Source of the DNA: Candidatus Poribacteria bacterium
Lineage (GTDB): Bacteria > Poribacteria > WGA-4E > UBA9662
Assembly: GCA_002709695.1 (NCBI GenBank)
Contig: PAQF01000026.1
Location: 155,646-219,645 of the forward strand
DNA: 64,000 nt
Direction of reading: 5' to 3'
In this document: positions 1-9,804 of the stretch, piece after piece
Position numbering within the stretch: position 1 is the first letter of the stretch
Layout of the letters: each line of letters begins with the position of its first letter
Translations under genes and position numbers: made by a program
The notes under the pieces: model-generated
Seen by the model: only the letters and a program-made list of their open reading frames with translations
Database searches by the model: none
What the model was told of the DNA's origin: nothing

Positions 1-1
1 A

Positions 2-619
2 GAACGAATGAAAGCCACACCAGGGGATTTAATGTTATTTGTTGCTGACACCCCCAAAATCGTCGCTGATTCACTTTCCAACTTACGCTTGCACCTTGGT
101 CGAAATCTAGATCTGATTGATCAGAATCGATATGACTTTCTGTGGGTTGTTGATTTCCCATTATTTGAGTGGAATGCAGAAGAGAATCGTTATGAACCAG
201 CTCACCACCTTTTTACAGCACCTACCGATGACAGTATTCCACTACTCGACACTGACCCCAGTAAAGCCCAATCACAACACTACGATTTGGTCATCAATGG
301 AAATGAAGTCGCAAGCGGAAGTGTTAGAATCCATCAGTGGGAGATTCAGCAAAAGATTTTAGAAAACCTGAAAATTTCACCTGAAGAAGTAAAATCAAGA
401 TTCGGATACTTTATTGAAGCATTGCAATACGGCACCCCTCCACACGCCGGTATTGCCCCAGGGCTAGACCGCCTGGTAATGTTAATGCTAGGGGAAGAAA
501 ACATCCGTGAAGTTATCGCTTTTCCAAAAACACAACGGGGTGCTTGCCTGATGACCGGGGCACCTTCCGATGTTACTGATTTCCAATTGGCAGAGTTATC
601 AATCAAAATTGACACATAA
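2..619 (+). CDS. aspS: Aspartyl-tRNA synthetase, C-terminal part (5' end outside window)
   Basis: This is the C-terminal third of a bacterial class II aspartyl-tRNA synthetase, which charges tRNA-Asp in the cytoplasm. The frame is open to the window edge, so the start lies upstream; the ATG at 8 is internal. The visible part holds the end of the GAD insertion domain, the HHLFTAP stretch and class II motif 3 (GIAPGLDRLVMLMLG, near 452-496) whose Arg contacts ATP. The tail KTQRGACLMTGAP is typical of bacterial AspRS. The full protein is normally about 590 residues. The next gene starts 35 bp downstream on the same strand. Confidence 0.95.
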   Translation, partial: ERMKATPGDLMLFVADTPKIVADSLSNLRLHLGRNLDLIDQNRYDFLWVVDFPLFEWNAEENRYEPAHHLFTAPTDDSIPLLDTDPSKAQSQHYDLVINGNEVASGSVRIHQWEIQQKILENLKISPEEVKSRFGYFIEALQYGTPPHAGIAPGLDRLVMLMLGEENIREVIAFPKTQRGACLMTGAPSDVTDFQLAELSIKIDT

Positions 620-654
620 ACATATTATTCAACACAAAATAAAGGAGAAAAGCA

Positions 655-1869
655 ATGAGTGACATTAGATACGATATTTTGGCAAATGACCTAGAAAAAC
701 AAGGGCTAAATGTAGACGAGATTAGAAATAACCTAAAAAAGCAACACATTGAAACACCTTCATGGGGGTATGGAAATTCTGGAACACGTTTCGGCGTTTT
801 CCATCAAGAAGGTGCTGCCCGGAACGCAGCGGAACGACTCGAAGATGCAGCAACTGTACATAAATACACGGGGGTATCCCCCACAGTTGCTCTCCATATT
901 CCATGGGATCAAACAGACAATTGGGATGGCCTCCAACAGTATGCGGCCGAACTTGGCATTGGTATTGGTGCCATTAACCCAAATGTTTTTCAAGACCAAA
1001 TTTACAAGTTGGGCAGTGTTTGCAATCCTGATTCATCAATTCGTCGAACAGCTATTGACCATATGCTTGAATGTGTCGACATAATGAATATAACGGGCTC
1101 AAAAGACTTAAGTTTATGGTTCGCTGATGGCACCAACTTCCCTGGACAAGGCGATTTCAGGCAAAGAAAACATTGGATGGAAGAAGCATTAAAAGAAATT
1201 TGCGACGCACTAAACGATAACCAACGAATGCTAATCGAATATAAATTCTTTGAACCTGGATTCTACCATACAGACTTGACTGATTGGGGGACGGCCTACG
1301 TAATGGCCAAAAAATTAGGTAGTAAAGCGCAGGTGCTTATTGATCTAGGACACCATCCTCTTGGCATCAACATCGAATTTATTGTTGCTTATTTAATTGA
1401 TGAGAATAAGCTTGGTGGGTTCCATTTCAACTGCAAGAAATTTGCCGATGACGACCTGACCGTGGGTTCCATAAATCCGCAGGAACTTTTTCTGATCTAT
1501 AACGAACTTGTGGCAGCCGAACTAGATCCAGAAGTAGAAACTGATATCGCTTATATGATCGATCAAAGCCACAACCTTAAACCAAAGGTCGAAGCCAGCA
1601 TCCAATCAGTTTGCAATCTCCAAACAGCCTATGCTAAAGCTTTAATTGTTGATCGCGAATCACTAGCTGAGGCACAGGCAGCAGGTGAAATCATTGATGC
1701 CGAGCAGATTCTACAACGTGCGGCAGAAACTGATGTGCGCCCTTTATTAGAACAGGTTCGATTAGAAATGAACCTAGATCCCAACCCTTTAACTGCCTAT
1801 CGTAAAAGCGGATACTTTGAGAAAATCAGCAAAGCTCGAGTCGGTGGCGAAAGTCAAGGATGGGCTTAA
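655..1869 (+). CDS. rhaI: L-rhamnose isomerase-type sugar isomerase (TIM barrel)
   Basis: Predicted cytoplasmic metal-dependent aldose-ketose isomerase of the Pseudomonas stutzeri RhaI / L-rhamnose-D-allose isomerase family (404 residues; the family is about 400-430). The expected metal and catalytic positions are visible: E195 in [10 protein letters not shown]230 and H233/H234 in [11 protein letters not shown]257 in GGFHFN, D265 and D267 in ADDDL, and D303 in MIDQSHN. A good ribosome binding site (AAGGAG, 7 nt before the ATG) supports the start. It is followed after 6 bp by mazG, so the two may be co-transcribed. The family has broad aldose specificity, so rhamnose as substrate is inferred. 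No rhamnulokinase or aldolase lies nearby. Confidence 0.85.
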   Translation: MSDIRYDILANDLEKQGLNVDEIRNNLKKQHIETPSWGYGNSGTRFGVFHQEGAARNAAERLEDAATVHKYTGVSPTVALHIPWDQTDNWDGLQQYAAELGIGIGAINPNVFQDQIYKLGSVCNPDSSIRRTAIDHMLECVDIMNITGSKDLSLWFADGTNFPGQGDFRQRKHWMEEALKEICDALNDNQRMLIEYKFFEPGFYHTDLTDWGTAYVMAKKLGSKAQVLIDLGHHPLGINIEFIVAYLIDENKLGGFHFNCKKFADDDLTVGSINPQELFLIYNELVAAELDPEVETDIAYMIDQSHNLKPKVEASIQSVCNLQTAYAKALIVDRESLAEAQAAGEIIDAEQILQRAAETDVRPLLEQVRLEMNLDPNPLTAYRKSGYFEKISKARVGGESQGWA

Positions 1870-1875
1870 ACAACT

Positions 1876-2661
1876 ATGAAAAACATGTCCTTTGATCGCT
1901 TGGTGGATGTTGTTGCTACATTACGTAGCGACAACGGATGCCCTTGGGATCTCGCCCAAACTCATGAATCACTGAAGACGGATTTAATTGAGGAAGCATA
2001 CGAGCTCATTGAAGCGATTGATACCAAAGTTCCGAAGAAAATCTGTGATGAGCTTGGAGATTTGTTGATGCAGGTTATGTTACATTCGCAAATCGCTACA
2101 GATCGGAACGAATTTAGTGTTGACGATGTCATTGAAAACTTAACGGATAAACTGATCCGGAGGCATCCACATGTTTTCGGGTCAGTTGTTGCTAACGATG
2201 AAAACGAGGTACTAAAGAATTGGGAGGAGATTAAACGTAACGAAGATGGAAACAGAGATAGAAAATCGTCATTAGATGGGATCCCACATTCGTTGCCAAG
2301 CCTACAAAGAGCAGAGAAAATCCAAAAAAAAGCTTCAAGAGTGGGTTTTGATTGGAACCAAACAGAGGATGTCTTACCCAAACTTCAAGAAGAAATTGCT
2401 GAAATTGAGGAAGCATTACGAAAAAAAGACATCACCGAAATAGAAATGGAAATTGGTGATTTACTCTTTTCTGTTGTAAATTTATGCCGCTTCTTAAATG
2501 TGCAACCCGAGGAAGCATTACGAAAGTCTACGAGAAAATTCGTAGATCGGTTCCAAAGAGTAGAGGCCACACTTGAAAGGAACGATAAAACATTCGGAGA
2601 CTACGATCTTTCCAAACTCGATCAAATTTGGGAACAAGTTAAACTACAGGAAAAAACCTAA
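1876..2661 (+). CDS. mazG: Nucleoside triphosphate pyrophosphohydrolase MazG
   Basis: MazG hydrolyses NTPs to NMP and pyrophosphate, a house-cleaning and stress function. The 261-residue protein matches the E. coli type in length and has two all-alpha MazG domains. The first carries EExxE at 39-43 and DELGD at 58-62. The second carries LQEEIAEIEEAL and EMEIGDLL at roughly 175-200. The phrase GCPWDLAQTHESL near the N-terminus is diagnostic. It ends tail-to-tail with the YibE/F gene; the two stop codons overlap by 2 bases at 2659-2660, leaving no room for a terminator between them. Confidence 0.95.
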   Translation: MKNMSFDRLVDVVATLRSDNGCPWDLAQTHESLKTDLIEEAYELIEAIDTKVPKKICDELGDLLMQVMLHSQIATDRNEFSVDDVIENLTDKLIRRHPHVFGSVVANDENEVLKNWEEIKRNEDGNRDRKSSLDGIPHSLPSLQRAEKIQKKASRVGFDWNQTEDVLPKLQEEIAEIEEALRKKDITEIEMEIGDLLFSVVNLCRFLNVQPEEALRKSTRKFVDRFQRVEATLERNDKTFGDYDLSKLDQIWEQVKLQEKT

Positions 2662-5036
2662 CTTCTCCGATGCCAAAAGGCAGAAATTATGGCAGTAATC
2701 GGAATTACTAAAACCAATCCAAGTGTCCCGGCAAGGAGCCTAAGGATCTCTGCAGATGTAATTCCAATGCTGAGCAACTCCACTACTGGCGAAGCAAACA
2801 GGCTATTTCTTAAATCGGGCGCTATTATTGCCATTAAAAGCAGTATGCGTACGCCAATATATGCAAACAATAGCGTGTTAACCATAGTACCTAAAATATC
2901 TGTTCCAACATTCATCCCAGAAGAAATCAATTGCCACGTTGGCATCTTTGGGTTTGCCCGGCGAACTTCCTCCATTGATGACGAGACTTCAATAGCTCCA
3001 TCAACAGCAACACCCAATAAACCAATTAACATTCCAGCTAACAACAATTGACGAAAATCAAAGGGAATCCCAACCGCTTCGACGATATCAGCAGATATGG
3101 CATTTTCCATACCCGAAAAGTGCAAATAATGCTGCGAAATTACTATAATCAAGCCTGCAATTGTTACTCCACACATTGTACTCACAACAGCTGACAATGT
3201 TTTGCGACTAGGACCAATAACAAAAACCAACGAGCAAAAGGCAATCATACCACTGCTTAAAACCACAACCAAAACAGGTGGTTTACCACCTGCAATCAGC
3301 GGTAACATAAAAAAGTAAATAATCAATCCCGAAGCAACCATTGCAATAACTGTCCGGACGCCCTCATTTCGCCCAACTAAGATGATAACAACCAACATTA
3401 CACCGAACATCCAAATAAGAAATTGGTCTCTTCCATACTCTTGTACTAAGTTAACTAAACCTATTTGATCAGGAGATCCTCCAACGCGGCAAAGGACAAT
3501 ATCTCCTGGTTCTGCAGGAATCGTCAGTAGCGGCATCTTTTTCTGAATCACATTCCGCAATATCACGCTTTGCCCCTTATAAATTCCCGCTAGTAATTCG
3601 ATCTCCAGAATATCATGTACAGTTGACTCAGTTTCGGCATTACGTTCAAGTCGACGGATAATTTTCCCTTTCGCATACTCAGAAACTGAAACCAAATTAC
3701 CATTACCGTCCTCCTTTCGCACAACGGTGGCTGCCGAGTGCTTAACATAGTTCTGTAACCCTAAAGTAATACAAATAACAACTACTAAGCCAATTGGCAC
3801 CAAATATTGAGATTGTTTCTCCTTTTCTTGGCGATGTACCGTTTCTAATTCTTCAGTGGAAGGGAGATCTTGAGCTATACAGTCAGGATTAACTGTTGCA
3901 TATTTGGTCAATATTCCAGCTACAACTGACGTGATAGGAACAGTCATAACCAAACCAATTGTTCCAATAATGGCTTGCAGAATTGCAGCAGCAGTTGCTT
4001 CATCATTGACAATACGAAGAAAAGGATAAGACACACCAATTTCTGGAAAATCTATACGAGGTAGCAACATGGTGATAATCTCAGCACCAAGATAGGCAAA
4101 GATCAGGGTGTCTGCCATAGTACCCATCACATCCCTACCAACGTTAAAGCCAATGCGAATCGCTTGTCGCACGCTAACGTTGGGATTCACATCTTTGACT
4201 TCATGCACAGAAGAAGATATTGACATCCCAACATCCATCATGGCCCCAACTGATCCTAAGATCATTCCTGCCGACAACAAATCAGTGAAGTTCCACGAAT
4301 ATGCCCCAGGCGTTCGCCAGAGTGCAATACCTAGCTCAAGAAACCCAAATTCCTCAGCTAGTCCAGTGAGAGACATTGCCCTCTGTCCAACCACTGAAAG
4401 GACAGCAACCACTATCAAACCTCCAAGTGTACCAATCACACCTGAAATTACCTTCCGGCTAAAACCAACAATAACAATAAAAGTTAACAAAGTTAAAAGT
4501 GCTGAAATCAATAAAGACACAAAAATCGGGTTATAACCTTTGACTAAGAGTGGTATCAAGAGATAGAAAACGATTAGACCAGACAATAACATAGTTGCAA
4601 TCGCACGGATTCCCTTGGCTCCTCCAACTAGGATCATCAATACAGCCAAAAGCCCTGTCAAGTACAACAAATAAGGCGTTCGGAAATATTCCAACATCCG
4701 GACAGTATCAATCGTTTTTTGATCAGATCGTCGAAGGGGAATCTCAAGGAAGAGCCGATCGCCGATATACAGTTTCCGATCGCTATAATCACGGCCGATC
4801 CAAACGTTATCAATTTCCACTATTTGACCACGGAATCGGCCAGACAGAATTTGAAAGGTCACAATCTGATCAACTGATTCGTTGGTGTCAATTTTTTTTA
4901 CTTTCCCAATACAAACAATTGTTTCAAGAGCACCATGATAAACAGTCTGGGAAAACCGAAGGAGGGTAACATGTAGGAAAAAAGCTATCGCCAGAACTAA
5001 CACACAGCCGAAAAGCTTAAGGCGCCATTCAGTCAT
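2658..5036 (-). CDS. Double-length YibE/F family membrane protein
   Basis: Polytopic inner-membrane protein of the YibE/F family, whose biochemical role is not established. At 792 residues it is about twice the usual length because the family unit occurs twice. Unit 1 (about 1-390) has a short soluble beta-rich region (RFRGQIVEIDNVW) and then helices with LVGGAKGIRAI and SISSSVHEVKDVNP. Unit 2 (about 415-790) repeats the plan with ILVGRNEGVRTV and EVSSSMEEVRRANP. Each unit ends in a similar helix pair (GTIGLVMTVPITS versus GTLGLVLVIPITA). It starts 10 bp after the uvrC stop, so it is probably the last gene of a minus-strand operon with uvrC and the dehydrogenase upstream. The family call is firm; the function is unknown. 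Confidence 0.8.
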   Translation of the reverse strand: MTEWRLKLFGCVLVLAIAFFLHVTLLRFSQTVYHGALETIVCIGKVKKIDTNESVDQIVTFQILSGRFRGQIVEIDNVWIGRDYSDRKLYIGDRLFLEIPLRRSDQKTIDTVRMLEYFRTPYLLYLTGLLAVLMILVGGAKGIRAIATMLLSGLIVFYLLIPLLVKGYNPIFVSLLISALLTLLTFIVIVGFSRKVISGVIGTLGGLIVVAVLSVVGQRAMSLTGLAEEFGFLELGIALWRTPGAYSWNFTDLLSAGMILGSVGAMMDVGMSISSSVHEVKDVNPNVSVRQAIRIGFNVGRDVMGTMADTLIFAYLGAEIITMLLPRIDFPEIGVSYPFLRIVNDEATAAAILQAIIGTIGLVMTVPITSVVAGILTKYATVNPDCIAQDLPSTEELETVHRQEKEKQSQYLVPIGLVVVICITLGLQNYVKHSAATVVRKEDGNGNLVSVSEYAKGKIIRRLERNAETESTVHDILEIELLAGIYKGQSVILRNVIQKKMPLLTIPAEPGDIVLCRVGGSPDQIGLVNLVQEYGRDQFLIWMFGVMLVVIILVGRNEGVRTVIAMVASGLIIYFFMLPLIAGGKPPVLVVVLSSGMIAFCSLVFVIGPSRKTLSAVVSTMCGVTIAGLIIVISQHYLHFSGMENAISADIVEAVGIPFDFRQLLLAGMLIGLLGVAVDGAIEVSSSMEEVRRANPKMPTWQLISSGMNVGTDILGTMVNTLLFAYIGVRILLLMAIIAPDLRNSLFASPVVELLSIGITSAEILRLLAGTLGLVLVIPITAIISAFWHRRS

Positions 5037-5046
5037 TAACTAACTC

Positions 5047-6864
5047 TCACATACAATTCAGATGTTTCTGGATGTTTTTAGCAACCTGGAGGTTGATTGT
5101 TTCCACAGCAAGAAGTTTTTCTATGGTCGCATTACGAATTTCATCAATTGATCTGAAATGCCGTAGCAAAACTTTTTTTCGCTTCTTTCCAACGAGCGGA
5201 ATATCGTCCAAGACAGAATGTGTCAAATTTTTCACACGCAGTTTCCTATGATAATGAAGCGCAAAACGATGTGCTTCATTACGTATACGCTGGATAAGAT
5301 GGAGAGCAGAGTCTTCTCGGGAAATAATAATTGGGTCTTTCTGTTGAGGCAGGTAAATACGTTCAAATCGTTTGGCTAATCCAATGATAGGAACATGTGC
5401 TAACTCGAGCTGTTTTAGTGCTTGATAAGCAGAATTCAGTTGTCCTTTTCCTCCATCAATTAGAATCAAATCCGGAGAACGGGTCTCTACAATTGATTGC
5501 CGAAACCTTCGAGTGATGACTTCTTGCATCGAGGCATAATCATTTTGACCATCAACCCCCCGAATCTTGAAATGGCGATACTCTGATTTTTCAGGCTCAC
5601 CATTTTCCATTACAACCATTGAAGCAACAGTAAAACGGTCACCAAGATTAGAAATATCAAACCCTTCAATACGCTGGGGCAATCGCGGCAAACCAAGCAA
5701 TTTTTGGAGACTGAGCAAAACTGAATCCTCCTCATCAGCAACAGTACAGTTGTAATCTCTCTGTTCAAGGATCAAACGCGCATTTTTGGTTGCCATTTCA
5801 ACGAGTTGATTTTTTCGACCACGCTGCGGAATATGGATAGAGATCCGACTACCACGCTTTTCAGACAACCAATTTTCGATTGTATTTGGCATCTCAATAG
5901 TATCCGGCAGGATAATAGTTTGGGGTATAAAAGAGGTGTTTTCGTAATATTGCTGAATAAATGCTGTTAATGCCTCGATTTTGAAGCCTGATTCAACATT
6001 GGTCAAAAAATAATGTTCTCGATCGAGCAATTTCCCGTCACGAACCATCATCACTTGGACACATGCTTCGCTATCACGATAAGCAATACCAATTACATCT
6101 TCATCTACATCCAGCGGTGTATCAATATTCTGTTTAGCTACTGCATCTTCAACCATACTAATCTGGTCACGGTATTTAGCAGCCAATTCAAAATGGAGTT
6201 TTTCTGCAGCTAACTCCATTTTGGCACGAATATCAGAGACAACCTGGTTAATATCACCACTTAAAAATCGAACCACATGCTTCACGATGGCCTCGTAAGA
6301 CACAGGATCAACGTAATCTGCACACGGTGCATCACAACACTTAATATGATAATCAAGACACGGCCGATGCTTGTTTCCTTCTTCATTAAGCTGAAGTTCA
6401 CATGTACGAATGGGAAAAATTCTTGTTAATAGCTTAATTGTTTGACGCATGACACGCGGCTTTATGTATGGGCCAAAATATTTTGCGTTATCCTTTTCAA
6501 TTTTTCGCACAATTTGCAACGAAGGAAACGGCTCACCAACAGTAACTTTAATATAAGGATAATGGCCACTGTCTTTCAGCTTAATATTGTAACGTGGCAG
6601 ATGTTTCTTGATCAAATTGTTCTCAAGAACGAGTGCTTCAACAACGTTCGAAGTCACAATATACTCTACATCTTCAATGTGCCGCAACATCAACCCAGTT
6701 TTACCATGAGGCTTAGCTGACGGTCGAAAGTAAGACTGAACACGATGACGAATCGACTTTGCCTTTCCAACATATAGGATCTTACCCGACCGGCTTTTCA
6801 TCATATAAATACCGGGCTCCGTTGGAAATTTTTTCAGATTATCTCTAATCTTCTGGAGTGACAT
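5047..6864 (-). CDS. uvrC: Excinuclease ABC subunit C
   Basis: UvrC makes the dual incisions of nucleotide excision repair. The 605-residue protein has all expected parts in order: GIY-YIG nuclease domain (about 12-95, with PGIYMM and LYVGKA), the cysteine cluster (C-x14-C-x6-CC-x3-C near 150-180) that binds a metal or Fe-S cluster, the UVR motif for UvrB contact (AAEKLHFELAAKYRDQI), the RNase H-like nuclease domain (GFDISNLGD and DLILIDGGKGQL) and a C-terminal helix-hairpin-helix region (IPLVGKKRKKVLLRHF). It sits 12 bp downstream of a dehydrogenase gene and 10 bp upstream of the YibE/F gene on the same strand. No uvrA or uvrB is present here. Confidence 0.97.
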   Translation of the reverse strand: MSLQKIRDNLKKFPTEPGIYMMKSRSGKILYVGKAKSIRHRVQSYFRPSAKPHGKTGLMLRHIEDVEYIVTSNVVEALVLENNLIKKHLPRYNIKLKDSGHYPYIKVTVGEPFPSLQIVRKIEKDNAKYFGPYIKPRVMRQTIKLLTRIFPIRTCELQLNEEGNKHRPCLDYHIKCCDAPCADYVDPVSYEAIVKHVVRFLSGDINQVVSDIRAKMELAAEKLHFELAAKYRDQISMVEDAVAKQNIDTPLDVDEDVIGIAYRDSEACVQVMMVRDGKLLDREHYFLTNVESGFKIEALTAFIQQYYENTSFIPQTIILPDTIEMPNTIENWLSEKRGSRISIHIPQRGRKNQLVEMATKNARLILEQRDYNCTVADEEDSVLLSLQKLLGLPRLPQRIEGFDISNLGDRFTVASMVVMENGEPEKSEYRHFKIRGVDGQNDYASMQEVITRRFRQSIVETRSPDLILIDGGKGQLNSAYQALKQLELAHVPIIGLAKRFERIYLPQQKDPIIISREDSALHLIQRIRNEAHRFALHYHRKLRVKNLTHSVLDDIPLVGKKRKKVLLRHFRSIDEIRNATIEKLLAVETINLQVAKNIQKHLNCM

Positions 6865-6876
6865 CTATAATATAAA

Positions 6877-7779
6877 TTAGCTTGCGCCCGATAATTTCTC
6901 AAGCGCCAGCATCAAGGCGTGTGTACCAAGACGGCCGTGACCTTGTGCTTGAGTCGCCAGATAAAGTTGATGAACAAGCGAAAGTCCAGGAAGGCTAATA
7001 CCCATACGTTTGGCTTCATCTAATGCAATCCCCATATCCTTGATAAAATGTTCAACAAAAAAACCAGGATCAAAGTTACGTTTCAAAACACGTGGAGCTA
7101 GATTATCTAGTGACCAACAACCAGCCGCGCCCTTACTAATTGTCGATAACATAATTTCAAGGTCAAGTCCTGCTTTCGCACCGTAGAGTAACGCTTCACA
7201 AACACCTATCATAGTACCAGAAATGGTAATTTGATTACACATTTTCGTATGCTGACCAGACCCTGCTACCCCCTGATAGACAATATTTTGGCCCATAGCT
7301 TCAAAGAGAGGATGAATAGCGTCAACAGTTTCTTGGTCCCCCCCAATCATAATCGCCAAACGCGCCTCACGAGCCCCAACATCCCCCCCAGAGACAGGCG
7401 CGTCAATTGATGACACATCTTGAGCCTGAGCTACTTGATGGATCTCGATCGCCAGTGAGGGTTCAGTTGTCGTCATGTCAACGACAATACTTCCCGATTT
7501 TGCCGTCGTTAAAATCCCACTTTCGCCTAAATATACTTGGCGCACATCTTCTGGGAAGCCAACAATGGTGAAGACAATATCTGAGTTTGCTGCAACTTCT
7601 GCTGGAGAATTAGCCCAAGTTGCACCAAGTTCCAGTAGAGGATCAGCCTTGGATTTGGTGCGTGTAAATACCGTTGCATTATAACCAAGATCCATCACAT
7701 GTTGACACATCCAACGCCCCATAACACCTGTACCAACCCAACCGATTTTTATCTGTGAGGGGCTAACTTCTTTAATCAT
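6877..7779 (-). CDS. 3-hydroxyisobutyrate dehydrogenase-family NAD(P) oxidoreductase
   Basis: Soluble beta-hydroxyacid dehydrogenase (300 residues, the usual length) of the group containing 3-hydroxyisobutyrate dehydrogenase, tartronate semialdehyde reductase and glyoxylate/succinic semialdehyde reductase. The N-terminal Rossmann fold shows IGWVGTGVMGRWM. The substrate-binding signature DAPVSGGDVGAREARL lies near residue 120, and the catalytic Lys is in HTKMCNQ near 178. The start is supported by GGAGAAAATTT directly before the ATG. The exact substrate cannot be read from sequence. It is likely the first gene of the operon continuing into uvrC. Confidence 0.85.
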   Translation of the reverse strand: MIKEVSPSQIKIGWVGTGVMGRWMCQHVMDLGYNATVFTRTKSKADPLLELGATWANSPAEVAANSDIVFTIVGFPEDVRQVYLGESGILTTAKSGSIVVDMTTTEPSLAIEIHQVAQAQDVSSIDAPVSGGDVGAREARLAIMIGGDQETVDAIHPLFEAMGQNIVYQGVAGSGQHTKMCNQITISGTMIGVCEALLYGAKAGLDLEIMLSTISKGAAGCWSLDNLAPRVLKRNFDPGFFVEHFIKDMGIALDEAKRMGISLPGLSLVHQLYLATQAQGHGRLGTHALMLALEKLSGAS

Positions 7780-7808
7780 AAATTTTCTCCTACACTTTAT
7801 AAATTTTG

Positions 7809-9071
7809 TTAATTATTCTGAAAATTGTATCCAAAAGCTTCGACAAGCTCTACAGCTTTACCCAGACCATCTTCAGTCTCGATCTTATTCCCAAGTTTTT
7901 TAGCTCTAGTTGACATTGATTCGGAATTAATAACTTGCAAAATTCGACCAGCCAAACTCTTAGCAGTCATCTGTTTTCGAGGGAGAATTTTAGGAGCAAC
8001 GCCAAGTTTTCGGAGTCTACTCCCCCAATATGGTTGATCAGCCAAATGAGGTATCACAATAGATGGCACACCGGCAAGACACGCCGCGTGGGTAGTACCA
8101 GCACCACCATGGTGAATTACACATCTACCCTGTCGAAACAAAAAATCGTGTGGTACATGACCAACAGAAAGAATGTTACTATCCGACCTGTTTGATTCAA
8201 CACCCAACTCCCCCCAACCTGCTTGGATTATTGCCCTTTGACCAGTTATCTGAATAGCCTCAACGATAGTTCGGGTCGTCTCCTCCCCCCTAGTTCCCCC
8301 CATAGAACCAAAGGAAACAATAACTGGTTTAGGTTCCTGATCTAAAAACCTGCACAAATCTATGGGAACTTCGTAATCTGGTTCTTCAAAAAACCAAGCT
8401 CCAGTAAATTTATGATAAGACGGCAAATCCGGCGGAGGTCTTGTAATAGAAGGAGATGACGCAACTAAGTTCAGTTGGGATGAATACATACCTTTAATTC
8501 CAATCAAACTCCTAGGATCCCCACCAACCGAATCAAAAAAAGCATTAAACAAAGGATCCGCTTGATAATACATCATCAATTCAACTATCTTCCACATCAA
8601 GTAATTACCACACCTCCCCAAATTCGGCGCTGGTGAGGGAGCAGTGTAAACAGACTTGATGAATCCAGGGCAGTAGCTGACTGTCATCCAAGGCAAATTC
8701 CTTCTGATTGCTGCTTCCTGTCCCGGCATGTCAGCCGAGTGGCAGACTACTATATCGCAATCTGTCATAGCATCAAGACAATCATTATACCATTGTTCCG
8801 CTTGATTGAGAATCCCTTCTTTTGCAATCACCAAAGCAGATTTGAGAGGGTTCCGGATATTGATAATCCCATCCATGATTCGATCAAATCGGCCTTTCTC
8901 AAAAGGAACACCTACCGGACAAAATCCAACTCCAATTTGCTGAAACTGTTGGCCGTAAACGCTTGAAGCACAAACTTGAACTTGATGACCAGCAATTTTC
9001 AACTCTCGGGCCAAAGCAAAAAAAGGCCGCACATCACCAGTAGTTCCCCAAGTTGTCAACATAATTTTCAT
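7809..9071 (-). CDS. MGT/GT1-family UDP-glycosyltransferase
   Basis: GT-B fold glycosyltransferase related to macrolide and sterol glucosyltransferases (GT1), which transfer a sugar from a nucleotide donor to a lipid or small-molecule acceptor. The N-terminal acceptor domain opens with KIMLTTWGTTGDVRPFFALA. The C-terminal donor domain holds the PSPG-like motif HHGGAGTTHAACLAGVPS followed by PHLADQPYWG. I chose the ATG at 9071 because it directly precedes the first beta strand; a TTG at 9116 would add 15 unconserved residues. The acceptor is unknown. It lies 29 bp upstream of the dehydrogenase gene on the same strand. Confidence 0.85.
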   Translation of the reverse strand: MKIMLTTWGTTGDVRPFFALARELKIAGHQVQVCASSVYGQQFQQIGVGFCPVGVPFEKGRFDRIMDGIINIRNPLKSALVIAKEGILNQAEQWYNDCLDAMTDCDIVVCHSADMPGQEAAIRRNLPWMTVSYCPGFIKSVYTAPSPAPNLGRCGNYLMWKIVELMMYYQADPLFNAFFDSVGGDPRSLIGIKGMYSSQLNLVASSPSITRPPPDLPSYHKFTGAWFFEEPDYEVPIDLCRFLDQEPKPVIVSFGSMGGTRGEETTRTIVEAIQITGQRAIIQAGWGELGVESNRSDSNILSVGHVPHDFLFRQGRCVIHHGGAGTTHAACLAGVPSIVIPHLADQPYWGSRLRKLGVAPKILPRKQMTAKSLAGRILQVINSESMSTRAKKLGNKIETEDGLGKAVELVEAFGYNFQNN

Positions 9072-9804
9072 TGGATTCACTTGACCAAAAAATCTCCCTA
9101 TCTTAAACAATGACAAACTACTTCTTTAGAAATGTGGAACCAAGTAGATTCTCCCCAGCCAAGTGTTCACACCAACGTTTTCTTGAGTAAAACACACTAT
9201 TATAAATATTCATGAAGGTACTGTGTGGAAAGTGTGGATTCCCTGTTTGTAGAGAAGCGATGAATGTTGGAGTACACATGCTAAATTCAAGCCCAAGAAG
9301 CGTTGTATCAAAAGTGAGATAACGACAACAAGTAGGCCTAAGCATGACATCAATTACCAAGGAAGCAATTGGTTTGATAATAAGCTTAATAAATAGCTCG
9401 CTAAAAAGAAGGTACATCTGATAAAAGTTTTTACCACGCTTAGAATCGATTTTAGCTACATGCCCACCCAAAAAACCATAAATCAATAAAAGAAAATCTC
9501 CATAAGATTCTTATCAAGAATTAACTCGAAAACAACCTATCCACGGATTTTTACCCGTTGAATCGTGGCCTCGGGCATTTCGGATTTTAGCTCTTCCTGC
9601 TTCAGTTATGCAGAATTTAACTTTAATCCGGTTCTTATCTTTGAGCATCTGTACTTACATCAAGAGAAGAAACATACAATTTATTTATATTACGATACAA
9701 TAGTTAACCCCAAAGAGAAAACCTTTTTGCAAATCCAGTTATGACTCTGATACAATTGGTGGTCATCTAAAACGTATTTAAGCTTAATCCTAAGTTCCTA
9801 GAAT
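9072..9804. other. Gene-poor tract between divergent genes
   Basis: About 730 bp separate the glycosyltransferase (leftwards) from the TPR lipoprotein (rightwards). A 122-codon leftward frame at 9118-9486 starts with TTG, has no family features and is weak. A 44-codon frame at 9514-9648 is listed separately. A short inverted pair CCACG/CGTGG flanks an 18-nt loop around 9540-9568. Promoters for both divergent genes should lie here, but I see no convincing pair of -35/-10 boxes. Confidence 0.5.
9514..9648 (-). CDS. Possible 44-residue small protein
   Basis: A short open frame from ATG at 9648 to TGA at 9514 encodes a basic peptide beginning MLKDKNRIKVKFCITEAG and containing GHDSTGKNPWIGCFRVNS. 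I do not recognise it. The composition (Arg/Lys/Gly rich, one Trp) looks more protein-like than the rest of this intergenic tract. It has no clear ribosome binding site and may be a chance frame or the tail of a decayed gene. Confidence 0.2.
   Translation of the reverse strand: MLKDKNRIKVKFCITEAGRAKIRNARGHDSTGKNPWIGCFRVNS

Noticed and set aside
9118-9486. Leftward 122-codon frame beginning with TTG
   Set aside because: No family motif, atypical composition and no ribosome binding site; probably chance, though decay of a gene cannot be excluded.
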